This document shows positions 44,196 to 56,842 of a stretch of 64,000 nt of DNA, piece by piece (the stretch's first letter is position 1; each line of letters begins with the position of its first letter). Location of the stretch: assembly GCF_022539505.1 (NCBI RefSeq), contig NW_025901021.1, positions 1 to 64,000 on the forward strand. The letters are read 5' to 3'. The notes below the pieces were generated by a model. That model worked only from the letters and a program-made list of their open reading frames with translations, had not been told where the DNA came from and searched no databases. The position numbers and the translations under genes are program-made. The DNA is from Lolium rigidum. Lineage: Eukaryota > Streptophyta > Magnoliopsida > Poales > Poaceae.

Positions 44196-46880
44196 GCATC
44201 CCCAAGCTTAGTTCTGCTCGTCCCGAGCGGGTAAAACGATAACAAAGATAATTTCTGAAGTGACATGCCATCATAACCTTGATCATACTATTTGTAAACA
44301 TATGTAATGAATGCAGCGATCAAAACAATGGTAATGACATGAGTAAACAAGTGAATCATAAAGCAAAGACTTTTCATGAATAGTACTTCAAGACAAGCAT
44401 CAATAAGTCTTGCATAAGAGTTAACTCATAAAGCAATAAATGAAAGTAAAAGTATTGAAGCAACACAAAGGAAGATTAAGTTTCAGCGGTTGCTTTCAAC
44501 TTATAACATGTATATCTCATGGATAATTGTGAACATAGAGTAATATAACAAGTGCAATATGCAAGTATGTAGGAATTAATGCACAGTTCTCACAAGTGTT
44601 TGGTTCTTGAGGTGGAGAGAGATAGGTGAACTGACTCAACATAAAAGTAAAAAGAATGGTCCTTCAAAGAGGAAAGCATCGATTGCTATATTTGTGCTAG
44701 AGCTTTTGTTTTGAAAACATGAAACAATTTTGTCAACGGTAGTAATAAAGCATATGAGTTATGTAAATTATATCTTACAAGTTGCAAGCCTCATGCATAG
44801 TGTACTAATAGTGCCCGCACCTTGTCCTAATTAGCTTGGACTACCGGATCATCGCAATACACATGTTTTAACCAAGTGTCACAATGGGGTACCTCCATGC
44901 CGCCTGTACAAAGGTCTAAGGAGAAAGCTCGCATTTTAGATTTCTCGCTTTTGATTATTCTCAACTTAGACATCCATACCGGGACAACATGGACAACAGA
45001 TAATCGACTCCTCTTCAATGCATAAGCATGTAGCAACAATTATTATTCTCATATGAGATTGAGGATATATGTCCAAAACTGAATCTTCCACCATGAATCA
45101 TGGCTTTAGTTAGCGGCCCAATGTTCTTCTCTAACAATATGTATGCTCCAACCATTAAGGTGGTAGATCTCTCTTACTTCAGACAAGACGGACATGCATA
45201 GCAACTCACATGATATTCAACAAAGAATAGTTGATGGCGTCCCCGAAACATGGTTATCGCACAACAAGCAACTTAATAAGAGATAAAGTGCATAAGTACA
45301 TATTCAATACCACAATAGTTTTTAAGCTATTTGTCCCATGAGCTATATATTGTAAAGGCGAATGATGGAATTTTAAAGGTAGCACTCAAGCAATTTACTT
45401 TGGAATGGCGGAGAAATACCATGTAGTAGGTAGGTATGGTGGACACAAATGGCATAGTGGTTGGCTCAAGGATTTTGGATGCATGAGAAGTATTCCCTCT
45501 CGATACAAGGTTTAGGCTAGCAAGGTTATTTGAAACAAACACAAGGATGAACGGTGCAGAAAAACTCACATAAAAGACATATTGTAAACATTATAAGACT
45601 CTACACCGTCTTCCTTGTTGTTCAAAACTCAATACTAGATATTATCTAGATTTTAGAGAAACCAAATATGCAAACCAAATTAGCAAGCTCTAGGTGTTTC
45701 TTCATTAATGGGTGCAAAGTATATGATGCAAGAGCTTAAACATGAGCACAACAATTGCCAAGTATCAAATTATCCAAGACATTTAAGAATTACTACATGT
45801 AGCATTTTCCAATTCCAACCATATAACAATTTAACGAAGAAGAAACTTCGCCATGAATACTATGAGTAAAGCCTAAGGACATACTTGTCCATATGCTACA
45901 GCGGAGCGTGTCTCTCTCCCATACAGTGAATGCTAGGATCCATTTTATTTAAACAAAACAAAAACAAAAACAAACCGAAGCTCCAAGCAAAGCACATAAG
46001 ATGTGACGGAATAAAAATATAGTTTCAGGGGATGAACCTGATAATGTTGTCGATGAAGAAGGGGATGCCTTGGGCATCCCCAAGCTTAGACAGCTTGAGT
46101 CTTCTTAGAATATGCAGGGGTGAACCACCGGGGCATCCCCAAGCTTAGAGCTTTCACTCTTCTTGATCATATTGCATCATACTCCTCTCTTGATCCTTGA
46201 AAACTTCCTCCACACCAAACTCGAAACAACTCATTAGAGGGTTAGTGCACAATAAAAATTAACATGTTCAGAGGTGACACAATCATTCTTAACACTTCTG
46301 GACATTGCATAAAGCTACTGGACATTAATGGATCAAAGAAATTCATCCAACATAGCAAAAGAGGCAATACGAAATAAAAGGCAGAATCTGTCAAAAACGA
46401 ACAGTTCGTAAAGACGAATTTTAAAATGGCACCAGACTTGCTCAAATGAAAATGCCCAAATTGAATGAAAGTTGCGTACATATCTGAGGATCACTCACGT
46501 AAATTGGCTTAATTTTCTGAGTTACCTACAGAGAATTAGGCCCAGATTCGTGACAGCAAAGAAATCTGTTTCTACGCGAGTAATCCAAATCTAGTATTCA
46601 CTTTACTATCAAAGACTTTACTTGGCACAACAAAACATAAAACTAAGATAAGGATAGGTTGCTACAGTAGTAAACAACTTCCAAGACTCAATATAAAACA
46701 AAGTACTGTAGTAAAAACATGGGTTGTCTCCCATAAGCGCTTTTCTTTAACGCCTTTCAGCTAGGCGCAGAAAGTGTGAATCAAGTATTATCGAGAGATG
46801 AAGCATCTTCAGCGGGGTTTGGAGTTTTCTCAACCATGCATAGTATATTGGATACATAAGTTTCAGCGGCTCCCTTTTCA
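44196..46880 (-). other. Non-coding 3' internal region and polypurine tract of the young element
   Basis: On the minus strand it ends AAGCTTGGGGATGC next to the 3' LTR (44196-44209), identical to the tract at 4351-4364. Two more copies of GCTTGGGGATGC lie near 46076 and 46135. The region is homologous to 1907-4364. Confidence 0.6.
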
Positions 46881-47423
46881 TTAGTCTTCGCTTGCTACTC
46901 TCATCAACAAATTTTCAGGAACAAGCCAAGCATAGTTATTTTCTAACGCTTCATTCATCGCTAGGAGCTTACATGGTATTGGTGCTTTGATCTCCCCACC
47001 ATCATTAATATTATTAGTGTACCTTACTCTCTCCATGTCCATCTTTTCAAGGATACTAACAAAATTGGTATAAGAACCAAGCATCTTATATTTAATAAAG
47101 ACCTTTCTAGCCTCTCTTGCTATACTACCAAATTCTCTAAGAAGGGTTTCTAAAACATAATCTTTCTTTTCCCCTTCTTCCATATCACCGAGTGTAAGAA
47201 ACATGTGTTGGATTATAGGATTGAGATTAACAAATTTAGTTTCCAACATGCGAACTAAAGCAGCAGCAGCAATTTCATAGGTAGGAGCAAGTTCTACCAA
47301 GTGTCTATCTTCAAAATCTTCAATGGTACTAACATGATTGAAAAATTCTTCTATATTGTTTCTCCCAACTATAGACCCACGTCCTACCGGTATGTCTTTT
47401 GTGGTAAAATTAAAAGGAAACAT
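46881..47423 (-). CDS. Hypothetical ORF of the young non-autonomous element
   Basis: An uninterrupted 180-codon frame starts about 320 bp after the LTR, where gag would be expected. It begins MFPFNFTTKDIPVGRGSIVG and is rich in charged helical sequence (EKKDYVLETLLREFGSIARE); no zinc knuckle, protease or RT motif was seen. It has no evident similarity to the ORF of the related element at 1-5894. The function is unknown; it may help packaging or simply be retained coding sequence. Confidence 0.5.
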   Translation of the reverse strand: MFPFNFTTKDIPVGRGSIVGRNNIEEFFNHVSTIEDFEDRHLVELAPTYEIAAAALVRMLETKFVNLNPIIQHMFLTLGDMEEGEKKDYVLETLLREFGSIAREARKVFIKYKMLGSYTNFVSILEKMDMERVRYTNNINDGGEIKAPIPCKLLAMNEALENNYAWLVPENLLMRVASED

Positions 47424-47626
47424 GATGAATCAAGTAAAGTAAATGCAAGTAACTAATTTTTTTGTGTTTTCGATATAGAGAGCAAGACAGTAAATAAAGT
47501 AAAGCTAGCAACTAATTTTTTTGTGTTTTAATATAATGCAGCAAACAAAGTAGTAAATAAAATAAAGCAAGACAAAAACAAAGTAAAGAGATTGAGAAGT
47601 GGAGACTCCCCTTGCAGCGTGTCTTG

Positions 47627-47744
47627 ATCTCCCCGGCAACGGCGCCAGAAATTTAGCTTGCTGGCGTGTAGTTGACGTGGGAGTTAGAAATCTTTGTGGT
47701 GTAACTTTTCTTCGTTCCCCGTCAACGGCGCCAGAAATTTAGCT
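47627..47744 (-). promoter_or_regulatory. Duplicated primer binding site region
   Basis: On the minus strand TAAATTTCTGGCGCCGTTG occurs twice. The copy beside the LTR (about 47718-47741) reads TGGCGCCGTTGACGGGGA, one mismatch to the tRNA-Asp complement. The second, about 88 bp further in (about 47629-47655), reads TGGCGCCGTTGCCGGGGA, an exact match. The sequence before the second copy resembles an LTR end. Confidence 0.65.
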
Positions 47745-49339
47745 TGATGACGCGTAAAGCACACGCTCGTTGGGAACCCCAAGTGGAAGGTGTGATGCGT
47801 ACATCAGGAAGTTTCCCTCAGTAAGAAACCAAGGTTTATCGAACCAGTAGGAGTCAAGAAGCACGTTGAAGGTTGATGGCGGCGGGATGTAGTGCGGCGC
47901 AACACCAGGGATTCCGGCGCCAACGTGGAACCTGCACAACACAACCAAAGTACTTTGCCCCAACGAAACAGTGAGGTTGTCAATCTCACCGGCTTGCTGT
48001 AACAAAGGATTAGATGTATAGTGTGGATGATGATTGTTTGCGAAGAACAGTAAAGAACAAGTATTGCAGTAGATTGTATGCGATGTAAAGAATAGGACCG
48101 GGGTCCACAGTTCACTAGAGGTGTCTCTCCCATAAGATAAAAGCATGTTGGGTGTACAAATTACAGTCGGGCAATTGACAAATAGAGAGGGCATAACAAT
48201 GCACATACATGATATGATAAGTATAGTGAGATTTAATTGGGCATTACGACAAAGTACATAGACCGCTATCCAGCATGCATCTATGCCTAAAAAGTCCACC
48301 TTCGGGTTATCATCCGAACCCCTTCCGGTATTAAGTTGCAAAACAACGAGACAATTGCATTAAGTATGGTGCGTAATGTAATCAATAACTACATCCTCGG
48401 ACATAGCATCAATGTTTTATCCCTAGTGGAAACAGCACATCCACAACCTTAGAACTTTACGTCACTCGTCCCGCATTTAATGGAGGCATGAACCCACTAT
48501 CGAGCATAAATACTCACTCTTGGAGTTAAGAGCAAAAACATGGCCAGAGCCTCTACTAATAACGGAGAGCATGCAAGATCATAAACAACACATAGGTAAT
48601 AGATTGATAATTAACATAACATAGTATTCTCTATCCATCGGATCCCGACAAACACAACATACAGCATTACAGATAGATGATCTTGATCATGTTAGGCAGC
48701 TCACAAGATCCAACAATGAAGCACAATGAGGAGAAGACAACCATCTAGCTACTGCTATGGACCCATAGTCCAGGGGTGAACTACTCACTCATCACTCCGG
48801 AGGCGACCATGGCGGTGTAGAGTCCTCCGGGAGATGAATCCCCTCTCCGGCAGGGTGCCGGAGGAGATCTCCGGAATCCCCGAGATGGGATTGGCGGCGG
48901 CGGCGTCTCAGTAAGGTTTTCCGTATCGTGGCTCTCGGTCCCGGGGGTTTCGCGACGGAGGCTATTTGTAGGCGGAAGGGCAGGTAAAGAGGCGGCACGA
49001 GGGGCCCACACCATAGGTCGGCGCGGCCAGGGCCTAGGCCGCGCCGCCCTGGTGTGTCGCCACCTCGTGGCCCCACTTCGACTCTCCTTCGGTCTTCTCG
49101 AAGCTTCGTGGCAAAATAGGACCCTGGGCATTGATTTCGTCCAATTCCGAGAATATTTCGTTACTAGGATTTACGAAACCAAAACCAGCAGAAAACGACA
49201 ATCGGCTCTTCGGCATCTTGTTAATAGGTTAGTTCCAGAAAATGCACGAATATGACATAAAGTGTGCATAAAACATGTAGATATCATCAATAATGTGGCA
49301 TGGAACATAAGAAATTATCGATACGTCGGAGACGTATCA
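47745..49339 (-). repeat. 5' LTR of the young element, 1595 bp
   Basis: Same layout as 42598-44195. The ORF 47739-48341 (200 codons, minus) covers the LTR end and has no recognised domain. Confidence 0.88.
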
Positions 49340-50839
49340 TGGTTTCAAGCACAAGATTTCGTGTAAGTAAAAAAAAGTAAAGATAAAGCGAGTAAAACTC
49401 GATGAAATAAAGTAACAAAGTAAAAAAATCTTTAAAGGGGTTGATTGTTTTTGGTGTTTTGGATGCAAATAATAAAAGTAAATATTTTTGTATTTTCATA
49501 TTAAATAGTGTTGCAAGTATAAAACAAGATAAAAGCAATATAAGGTGTTTCTTATGATAAAAACTGGACCAGGGTTCATGGGTTCACTTGACTATTCTCT
49601 CTTTTAATTTGTAGTGGACAAATAGTAATTCATCAATGAGATATGAAGATGCAGAACAATAACATGACTAAGATACGCATTCATATGGGAATCACATCCT
49701 ATCATAGAGATGATTCAACACATCTCTCTTATACTCCACAAGAAAGGGAAAACTCCATGCAATCTTGAATTAAGAATCAACAAGGTATAGCTTTAAGTAC
49801 TTTGACATGATGTTTGAATATCAAATATGCTACCTTGACCGAAAAAGATCATCACATTTGTCACGTGACGAACATAGCACATGCATTCACTTTATCCCTA
49901 GTGAGGTAGCAAAACAAAAGGAAAAGCCATAATAGATCATGAATTTGTTGTCACTATTCAATCACTAAAACTATGCTACTCCATCGAGCACACACATCAC
50001 CCCACACACGCTTTTGTATAGATGTTGGATCAGAACAAATACTTAAGAACATGGTACATAATATGCATCTATCAATACATCTTACACATAATACGATCAT
50101 ATCTCATAGCACAATATCATAGAATAATGATCCACCACATAAGTATTACACATATCGCCATAATCATGTGAGGCAGCTCATATGGCACTAAGAACTATGA
50201 AGAACATGAGAGAAATATATCAAGCTACTGCCACAAACCTGTAGTCTAGAGGTGGACTACTCTCCCTTGATCATGGTGATGATGAAGGCGGTTGAGAAGG
50301 TGGAGATCCCTCCGGCGGTGATCCAACCGGAGTTTCCCCGTCCAATCTTCTCTGCCGCAGCCTCCGTTTCCGTGTTTCTATCTTTCTACGGCGCTCTCCT
50401 CTCGAGAACTCTTCTGGGCCACATATATAGTGATTTTTAGGTCAAAATACGATGGTGGACGAAAAGATCACGCGATTTGGACGATCGACGGTCGAAAGAG
50501 TGTAGGTGGCACACCGTACATGTTTGAGCACGCCACCTAGAACTTTTGGGCCTCAGGCCCTTCCAAGTGAGGTTGTAGTGCCCATGGTGCTTCTCCCGAT
50601 GAAAAAATGACGCTCCAAAATTCCCAGGTCAATTTGACTATGTATAGGTCTCTGAAAGTAAAAAAAATACACAAAACAGGGTTTTCCTGTTCTGCAGAGT
50701 TATAAACCAAATAAAGGAGATCATTGGTAAATACCCGTAAATAAATGTAAAATACGGTACTATCATCATATATGTTGCAAATATGTTTAAAATCAATATG
50801 ATAAAGGACAAAGTTCATGTATGCATTTTACATGCATCA

Positions 50840-53159
50840 ACATCACCAAGCTTAAACCTATTCTCGTCCTGAGCATGAACGTGATAAAGCTAACATGAAC
50901 TTTGGAGTTTATTATATATAGCTTGTAAATAGTCATGCAAAGTATCACAATGTTTAGTCAATAAAAACTGACAATAAGTAATATGAACTCATCAAGTGAT
51001 AACTCTTACATTCTACAAAGCATGCATAATAGTAAATAGGATTGTAAGAAACATGAATGATAAGTAGTATGAATCATAAAACATGCTTAGGAGAATCCTA
51101 TAGAATTGTTGGAAGACTCTTTGTCCTCTCTTTTCAGGAATATTTCTTTTGAATCTTGAAGACAAGAAAGTAATCGAGGAATGTATGTGCTAAACCTCCA
51201 ACAAAATAAAAGGTAGAGAGCATAAAACATAGTTTTGAGCTATGCAATTCATGTCAATAATAATAGTAAGGATGGGGTAACAAGTATCTCATGTATGAAG
51301 ATATCTATGTGTCATGAGTTTGATCTCTTATGATTAAGTGTTGCCTCATTTTCTTGAATACTAAGGACTACACCTCTTATTACCCAGCTTCGAGTTACCA
51401 AGACTTTTCAACACACATGTTTCAACCAAGTATCGCAATGGGGTACCTTCATGCCGCCTGTACAAAGGACCAAAGGAGATGGGTATGTCAACTATAGGCC
51501 ATCCATACCGGGACAACATAAACAACAGACGTTGGACATCCTCTCTAACTCTCTCTCTCACTTTTTTCTCATACTATTTTTTTTTATTTTATTTTTCCAC
51601 TCTCTTTTTTCACAACCCTTTTTCTCTTACTTTTTTCAATCTTCCTAATGAGGATTCTCATTGTTGAAACTTTCACCATGATTAAGCATGGCTTTGGTTA
51701 GCATCCCATTGCTCTTCTCTAACAATGTATGCATACTTGTTTAAAATAACCTCCATTCATTTCACAAGAGATAGCCATCAACAAAACAAAATAAATGATG
51801 ATCAACGCATGGTGCAATACCCCAAAAGTGCAATGTTGAAAGACTTTCCCAGTAAACATGGTTACGGTCTATACCTCATTACTCATAATGAGTCAAACCC
51901 ACAACATGCATAGTGGTATTTTCCTTCCACACCTTACTTTCTTATGAGCTTTAAATTGCACAAAAAGGATATTTTGAAAAGGTTGGAAGAAAAACACACA
52001 CATTATACTTGTAATAGCAAGTGCTATATAGGTAGGTATGATAGACATTGGATTTGATTTGAGCTTGGAAACAGTTCTATGCTTGTGTAAGAATTCAAAT
52101 CTTTTGGCTAGCAAGAGGTCTAGAAGCATGCAATAGTATCCATAGACTATTCATTCATAATCAATCAATGATACTTAAAATTAAACATATATGTATACTA
52201 TCAATAAGTAGAACTTAATAAGGCATATAACAAATCATCACTCAATAGAGCATGTGAAACTAGAAATACCATACACACAAAAAATTCAGCTTTTAGGCAT
52301 TCCTCCTTTTCTTTTATAATCATGCAACTTCTTTTACTTTGAACATTCAGAGATAAACAGTTTGGTCCAATAGCTCATCCATATGAATTATAAACAATCA
52401 ATATGATGGTCTTTTCATTTTTAAAAACAAAACTAGACACAAATAAAACAAGGATGCTTCAAGTTTCTGCAAAAACATCTATGTTGCTCAATAAATAGAG
52501 TTTAGTGATGCTCAAAATAGGAGCTTTTGAATGAGTCCATTGGGGTGTCATGGCCATCCCCAAGCTTATTATATTTATCTTACTTGAATCATCTTAGTGT
52601 GATATACCTCCATTCCCTGTGAAAAAAACTTTGACACAAACTTTTCTGCCCATTATTTTCTATGGGGTGACATTAGAGGTACAAAGAAATCATGCTTTCT
52701 TCTATTTTACTCAAGAATAAAATTATATATTCATGCACCAGAGATAATATAATGTTATAATCATTCTAGTATATCAAAAGTTCCAAGTAAAAATTATTTT
52801 GATACTCAAAAGAATGGATCTAACAAAGTATGGAAGAATCTGTCCAGAATTTTTGCTGCAGCAAAACTAAATTTTTGGCATGACTTAGACACCTTAGAAA
52901 ATTTATTCAAGATTTTACGAGTTACCAAAATATCACAAAAATTGTGCACTAAAAAGTGCAGCGTAGAAATCAACAACTCTATATTATGTTTGGAAATTTA
53001 AACATCTAAATGGATAAAAACTTGATACTTTATTTAAAAACCAGAGAGTAAACTGAAAAAAACTAACATGCTACAGAAAACATGTAAAATAAAAACCAAA
53101 TATAAAAACATATCGGGTTGCCTCCCGTAAAGCGCTTTCTTTATAGCCATATAGCTAGG
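50840..53159 (-). other. Non-coding 3' internal region of the old Gypsy element
   Basis: No ORF of note. On the minus strand GGGAGGCAACCC, a motif shared with the other Gypsy elements here, lies at about 53118-53129, and AAGCTTGGTGATGT (50840-50855) before the 3' LTR serves as polypurine tract. A T-rich low-complexity stretch is at 51541-51640. Confidence 0.55.
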
Positions 53160-53655
53160 CTTACTTAATTGATTCAAGTGTCATGGAAATTATGTGGTAG
53201 CATGAATGCTACCTCCTTCTTCACTGGAAAGTGCTCCATACACTTCTTGTGTGGGAATTGAAAATTGGCATTCCCTTCTTTAGAATCAATGATAGCTCAT
53301 ATTGTTCTCAGAAAAGGTCTTCCAAGGATTATAGGACTAGAGGTATTTGTCCCCATGTCCATAACAATGAAATCAGCAGGCACATGTGTATTATGAAATT
53401 CAAACATTACATAATTTACTTTTCCTAATGCCTTTTTGGTTGAATCATCAGCAATTAATAAACCAATAGAGCATTTTCCATATTTTTTAGATTAAGTAAC
53501 TCATATAGCTCTGTTGATATGACAGAAACACTAGATCCTAAATCTAGAATGGCATGATGTGTTTCTTTGTCAATAGATATTAAAATCTTGGGGCTCAACG
53601 CATCCCCAAGTTTAGGTGGTATCATAGCCTCATTATTGTATCTCTGAATATTTTC
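53160..53655 (-). pseudogene. Retropepsin-like aspartic protease remnant
   Basis: On the minus strand the active-site motif LDLGSSVSVIS is encoded at about 53520-53548 and the C-terminal ILGRPFL at about 53308-53328, the expected pair for an LTR-retrotransposon protease. DLGSS in place of DTG/DSG is common in plant Gypsy elements. A missing base in the T run at 53483-53488 shifts frame between them, and a stop follows ILGRPFLRTI. No reverse transcriptase follows downstream. Confidence 0.78.
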
Positions 53656-54422
53656 TTAATTTAATGACATAGTTAGCAATATAGGAACCAAAACCAGCTT
53701 GATTAACATAAATAGTGGGATATTTGCAAATTTCTCAAGTATAGCAATCAATTCATGCAACCTACTTTTATCAAGATCCAAGAGTGAATCCCTAGATTCA
53801 CTAAGCATTTTAACTTCTTCAGTTTTCTTTTCCCTATTGTATAACTCAAAAATCTCATGCCTATCATCAAAATCATCTTCATGAACTTTGGCTTTTTCAA
53901 GACTTCCTATAATTTTTACTTTAATGAGGAAACCATCCAGCATCACAAAAGCATTTTGGGATGTTAAATTCATGAAGGTACCGCCAGTTTGATTGTCAAG
54001 ATACATTTTCCAGGTGCTTCCCAAACCATTATAGAACAAGTATATTAGCATCCAATCCTTAAAACCGCTTTCTATTCTATATGCAAGCCCTGTAAATCTT
54101 TCCCAAGCATTTACTAGTAATTTATTTTTATTTTGCTTAAAGAAAGCAATGATTTCTCTAATATGGCTTACTATTTCAGAATATCCAAATCTTTCTACAA
54201 AGGCTTGATTATATTATTATTTGTATTCCTCACATTAAGGGTTTTGCACTTTTCGCTGGATCTTTTTAAATACTCGATAGGGCAATCATCAGGTCTTCCA
54301 TAAATGCGATGTTCATAAATGGCTTTTACTATTTTAGGGCCAATTTCAAAAGACTCAATAGGTATATCATTAGCTTGAGGAAAAAATTTCACAATAAAAG
54401 GCCAATGATTCCTTCTCTCCAT
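53656..54422 (-). pseudogene. Gypsy gag remnant
   Basis: Two open pieces, 54422-54195 and 54051-53656, lie in different frames with stops between. The first has WPFIVKFFPQANDIPIESFE, the second starts LIYLFYNGLGSTWKMYLDNQ, both typical of the gag (Retrotrans_gag) domain of Triticeae Gypsy elements. An acidic, coiled-coil-like segment follows. At least one frameshift is present. Gag would form the virus-like particle of the element. Confidence 0.75.
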
Positions 54423-54679
54423 GATTTTCAGAAGATAGCTACTACTAATTTTTATGTGTTTTTCAATTTTTATGAAAAAGAGCTAACAAGCAAAAAACAA
54501 AAAAAAACAAGCAAACAAGACTAAAAACAAGACAAATAAAATACGATGCAAAATATAAAAGAGATAAGAGAGCTCACAATGGTTTACCTCCCCAAGCTTC
54601 GGTGAGACGCAGTTGTAAGAAGATTCTTGTAGAAAATACCTCTTACGCAACAACCACTATAACGTAACTCCTTTCAGTT

Positions 54680-54706
54680 TCCCGACAACGGCTCCAGAAA
54701 ATGCTT
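54680..54706 (-). promoter_or_regulatory. Primer binding site of the old Gypsy element
   Basis: On the minus strand TGGAGCCGTTGTCGGGAA lies a few bases after the LTR. It differs from the tRNA-Asp complement at three positions, which fits an aged site. Confidence 0.6.
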
Positions 54707-56385
54707 TGATGACGTTGGGACTCCAAGTGCAGATTGTTGTGTCAGCAGAGTATTTTCCCCACAAGGGTGACTCAAAGATTTATATCGAACTATCGGGGAA
54801 CTGGACAAAGATTATTCTCTTCTCTCTTCTTCTAGCAATCCTGCAAGTAAAATAAAAGCCTTGTGTCCTCAACTCCGCTATGTGGTTGTCAAGCACAAGG
54901 TTTCGTATAAGTAAATAGAACACAAGTAAAAATAAAGCAAGTAGATGAAATAAAGTAACTAAGTAAAAACTGTAAAGGGGTTCATTGTTTTTGGTGTTTT
55001 GGATGCAACTAAGAAAAGTAAATATTTTTGTATTTTCGGATTAAAATAGTGGTGCAAGTACAAAACAAGGTAAAAGCAATATAAAGGTGTTTTTTATGAT
55101 AAAAAGTGGACCGGGCTTCATGGATTCAGTTGACTATTCTCTCTTTTAAGTTGTAATGGATAAATAGTAATTCATCAATGAGATATGAAGATGCGAAACA
55201 ATAACATGAGTAAGATGCGCATTCTTATGGGCATCACATTGACCTATCATAGAGATGATGCAACACATCTCTCATATAGTCCACAAGAAAGGAAAAACTA
55301 CATGCAATCTTGAATTAAGAATCAACATAGTATAGCTTTAAGTATTTTGACATGATGTTTGAATATGAAATATACTACCTTGACCAAACAAGATCATCAC
55401 TTTTGTCAGGTAAAGAACATAGCACATGCATTAACTTTATCCCTAGTGAGATAGCAAAAGAAAAGGCAAAGCCATAATAGATCATGAATTTGTTGTCACT
55501 ATTCAATCATTAAAACCATGCGACTCCATCTAACACACACATCACCCCACACACGCTCTTGCATATATGTTGGATCAGAACAAATACTTAAGAATGGGGT
55601 ACATAATATGCATCTATCAATACATCTTACACATAATATGATGAGATCTTATAACACCATATCATAAAATAAGGATCCACCACATAAGTATTACAAATAT
55701 GGCCAAAATCATGTGGGGCAACTCATGTCGAACTAAGAACTATGAAGAACATGAAAGAAATAGATCAATCTACTGCCACAAACCCGTAGTCTAGAGGTGG
55801 ACTACTCTCCTTGATCATGAGTGATGATCATGAAGACATTGGAGAAGGTGGAGATCCATCGGGTGGTGATTCCGGCGGAGTTTCCCCTTCTAATCTTCTC
55901 TGCTGCAGCCTCTGTTTTCATGTTTCTGTCTTTCTGCGGCGCTCTCCTCCCGAGAACTCTTCCGGACCATATATATAGTGATTTTTAGATAAAAATACGT
56001 CGGTGTGCGAAAAGATCAGACGATTTGGACGATCGACAGTCGAAAGAAGGCATATGACACACCCTACATGTTTGGGCGCGCCACCTGAGCTCTTTTGGGC
56101 CTTAGGTCCTTCCAGGTGAGGTTCCAGTGCCCATGATTCTTCTCCCGATGAAAAAATGACTCTCCAAAAATGCTAGGTCAATTTGACTCAGTATAGATCT
56201 CTGAAAGTAAAAAAATACACAAAACAAGTTTTCTGTTCTGCAGAATTATAAACCAAATAAAGAGAATTATTGGTAAATCCCCATAAATCAATGTAACATA
56301 TGATATTATTATCATATTTGTTCCAAACATGTGGGAATTCAATATGATAAAGGACAAAATTCATGTATGCATTTTACATGCATCA
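54707..56385 (-). repeat. 5' LTR of the old Gypsy element
   Basis: On the minus strand it begins TGATGCATGTAAAATGCATA at 56385 and ends GTCATCA at 54707. A TATATATAG segment near 55969-55978 could belong to its promoter. Confidence 0.82.
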
Positions 56386-56842
56386 ATCGTCCGAAACCCT
56401 AAAGTTGCACTATTTATCAATGCATTTTCATAAAGTTTTGGTGGATGGAGAGGCTTAGATTTTTCCAATGGCTGGATTGAATTGTAAATGAATTTTTCTG
56501 AATTCATTTATTGGAATGAAGAGTTTCATCCACTCAAATATTGGAAATAATCCGTTGTTTTGTAAAATTTGAGTGAGTTTGATACTGCAATCTGAGGGTT
56601 TTTTCCGTACTTGCACGTTTTCTGAATCCTCCAAATCAAAGAAGCTCGACTTTCTGCCGACGAGCTTCGCATGATTGATCCGGCCGTGCCATGCATGCAT
56701 GTTTTTTTTCTTTTTCTTTTTTTGCATGCATGCATGCATGTTACATGTACCGCTGTGCAGTTATGATATCCGAAATTCTGAAGACGTACGTCCAGCTATA
56801 GGCACCTAGCACGGTCCGGAAATTCTGGCCCCTCTTTTATAA
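56386..56842. other. No gene; includes an ATGC-repeat palindrome
   Basis: Flank of the old Gypsy element. At 56689-56744, (ATGC) repeats on each side of a T-rich centre (CATGCATGCATG ... GCATGCATGCATGCATG) could form a hairpin. Confidence 0.45.

Larger units (their letters stand above)
42598..49339 (-). mobile_element. Young minus-strand non-autonomous Gypsy-like element inside an older LTR
   Basis: LTRs 42598-44195 (3') and 47745-49339 (5') are about 98% identical by eye, with roughly 35 substitutions and a few 1 bp indels in 1.6 kb. TGGTT flanks both ends (42593-42597 and 49340-49344), a perfect 5 bp duplication, and removing the element restores the host LTR. The LTR starts TGATACGTCTCC on the minus strand and is related to, but distinct from, that of the element at 1-5894. 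The internal part has one 180-codon ORF and no pol genes. Confidence 0.92.
42416..56385 (-). mobile_element. Old minus-strand Gypsy element, gag-protease only, interrupted by a younger element
   Basis: LTR copies are 42416-42597 joined to 49345-50839 (3' LTR, split) and 54707-56385 (5' LTR). Without the insertion they are 1677 and 1679 bp, starting TGATGA and ending TGCATCA on the plus strand. The flanks GTCGT (42411-42415) and ATCGT (56386-56390) match at 4 of 5 bases. In the first 180 bp the LTRs differ at roughly one base in ten, so it is much older than its insert. The internal part (50840-54706, 3.9 kb) holds damaged gag and protease frames but no RT, RNase H or integrase. Confidence 0.85.
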
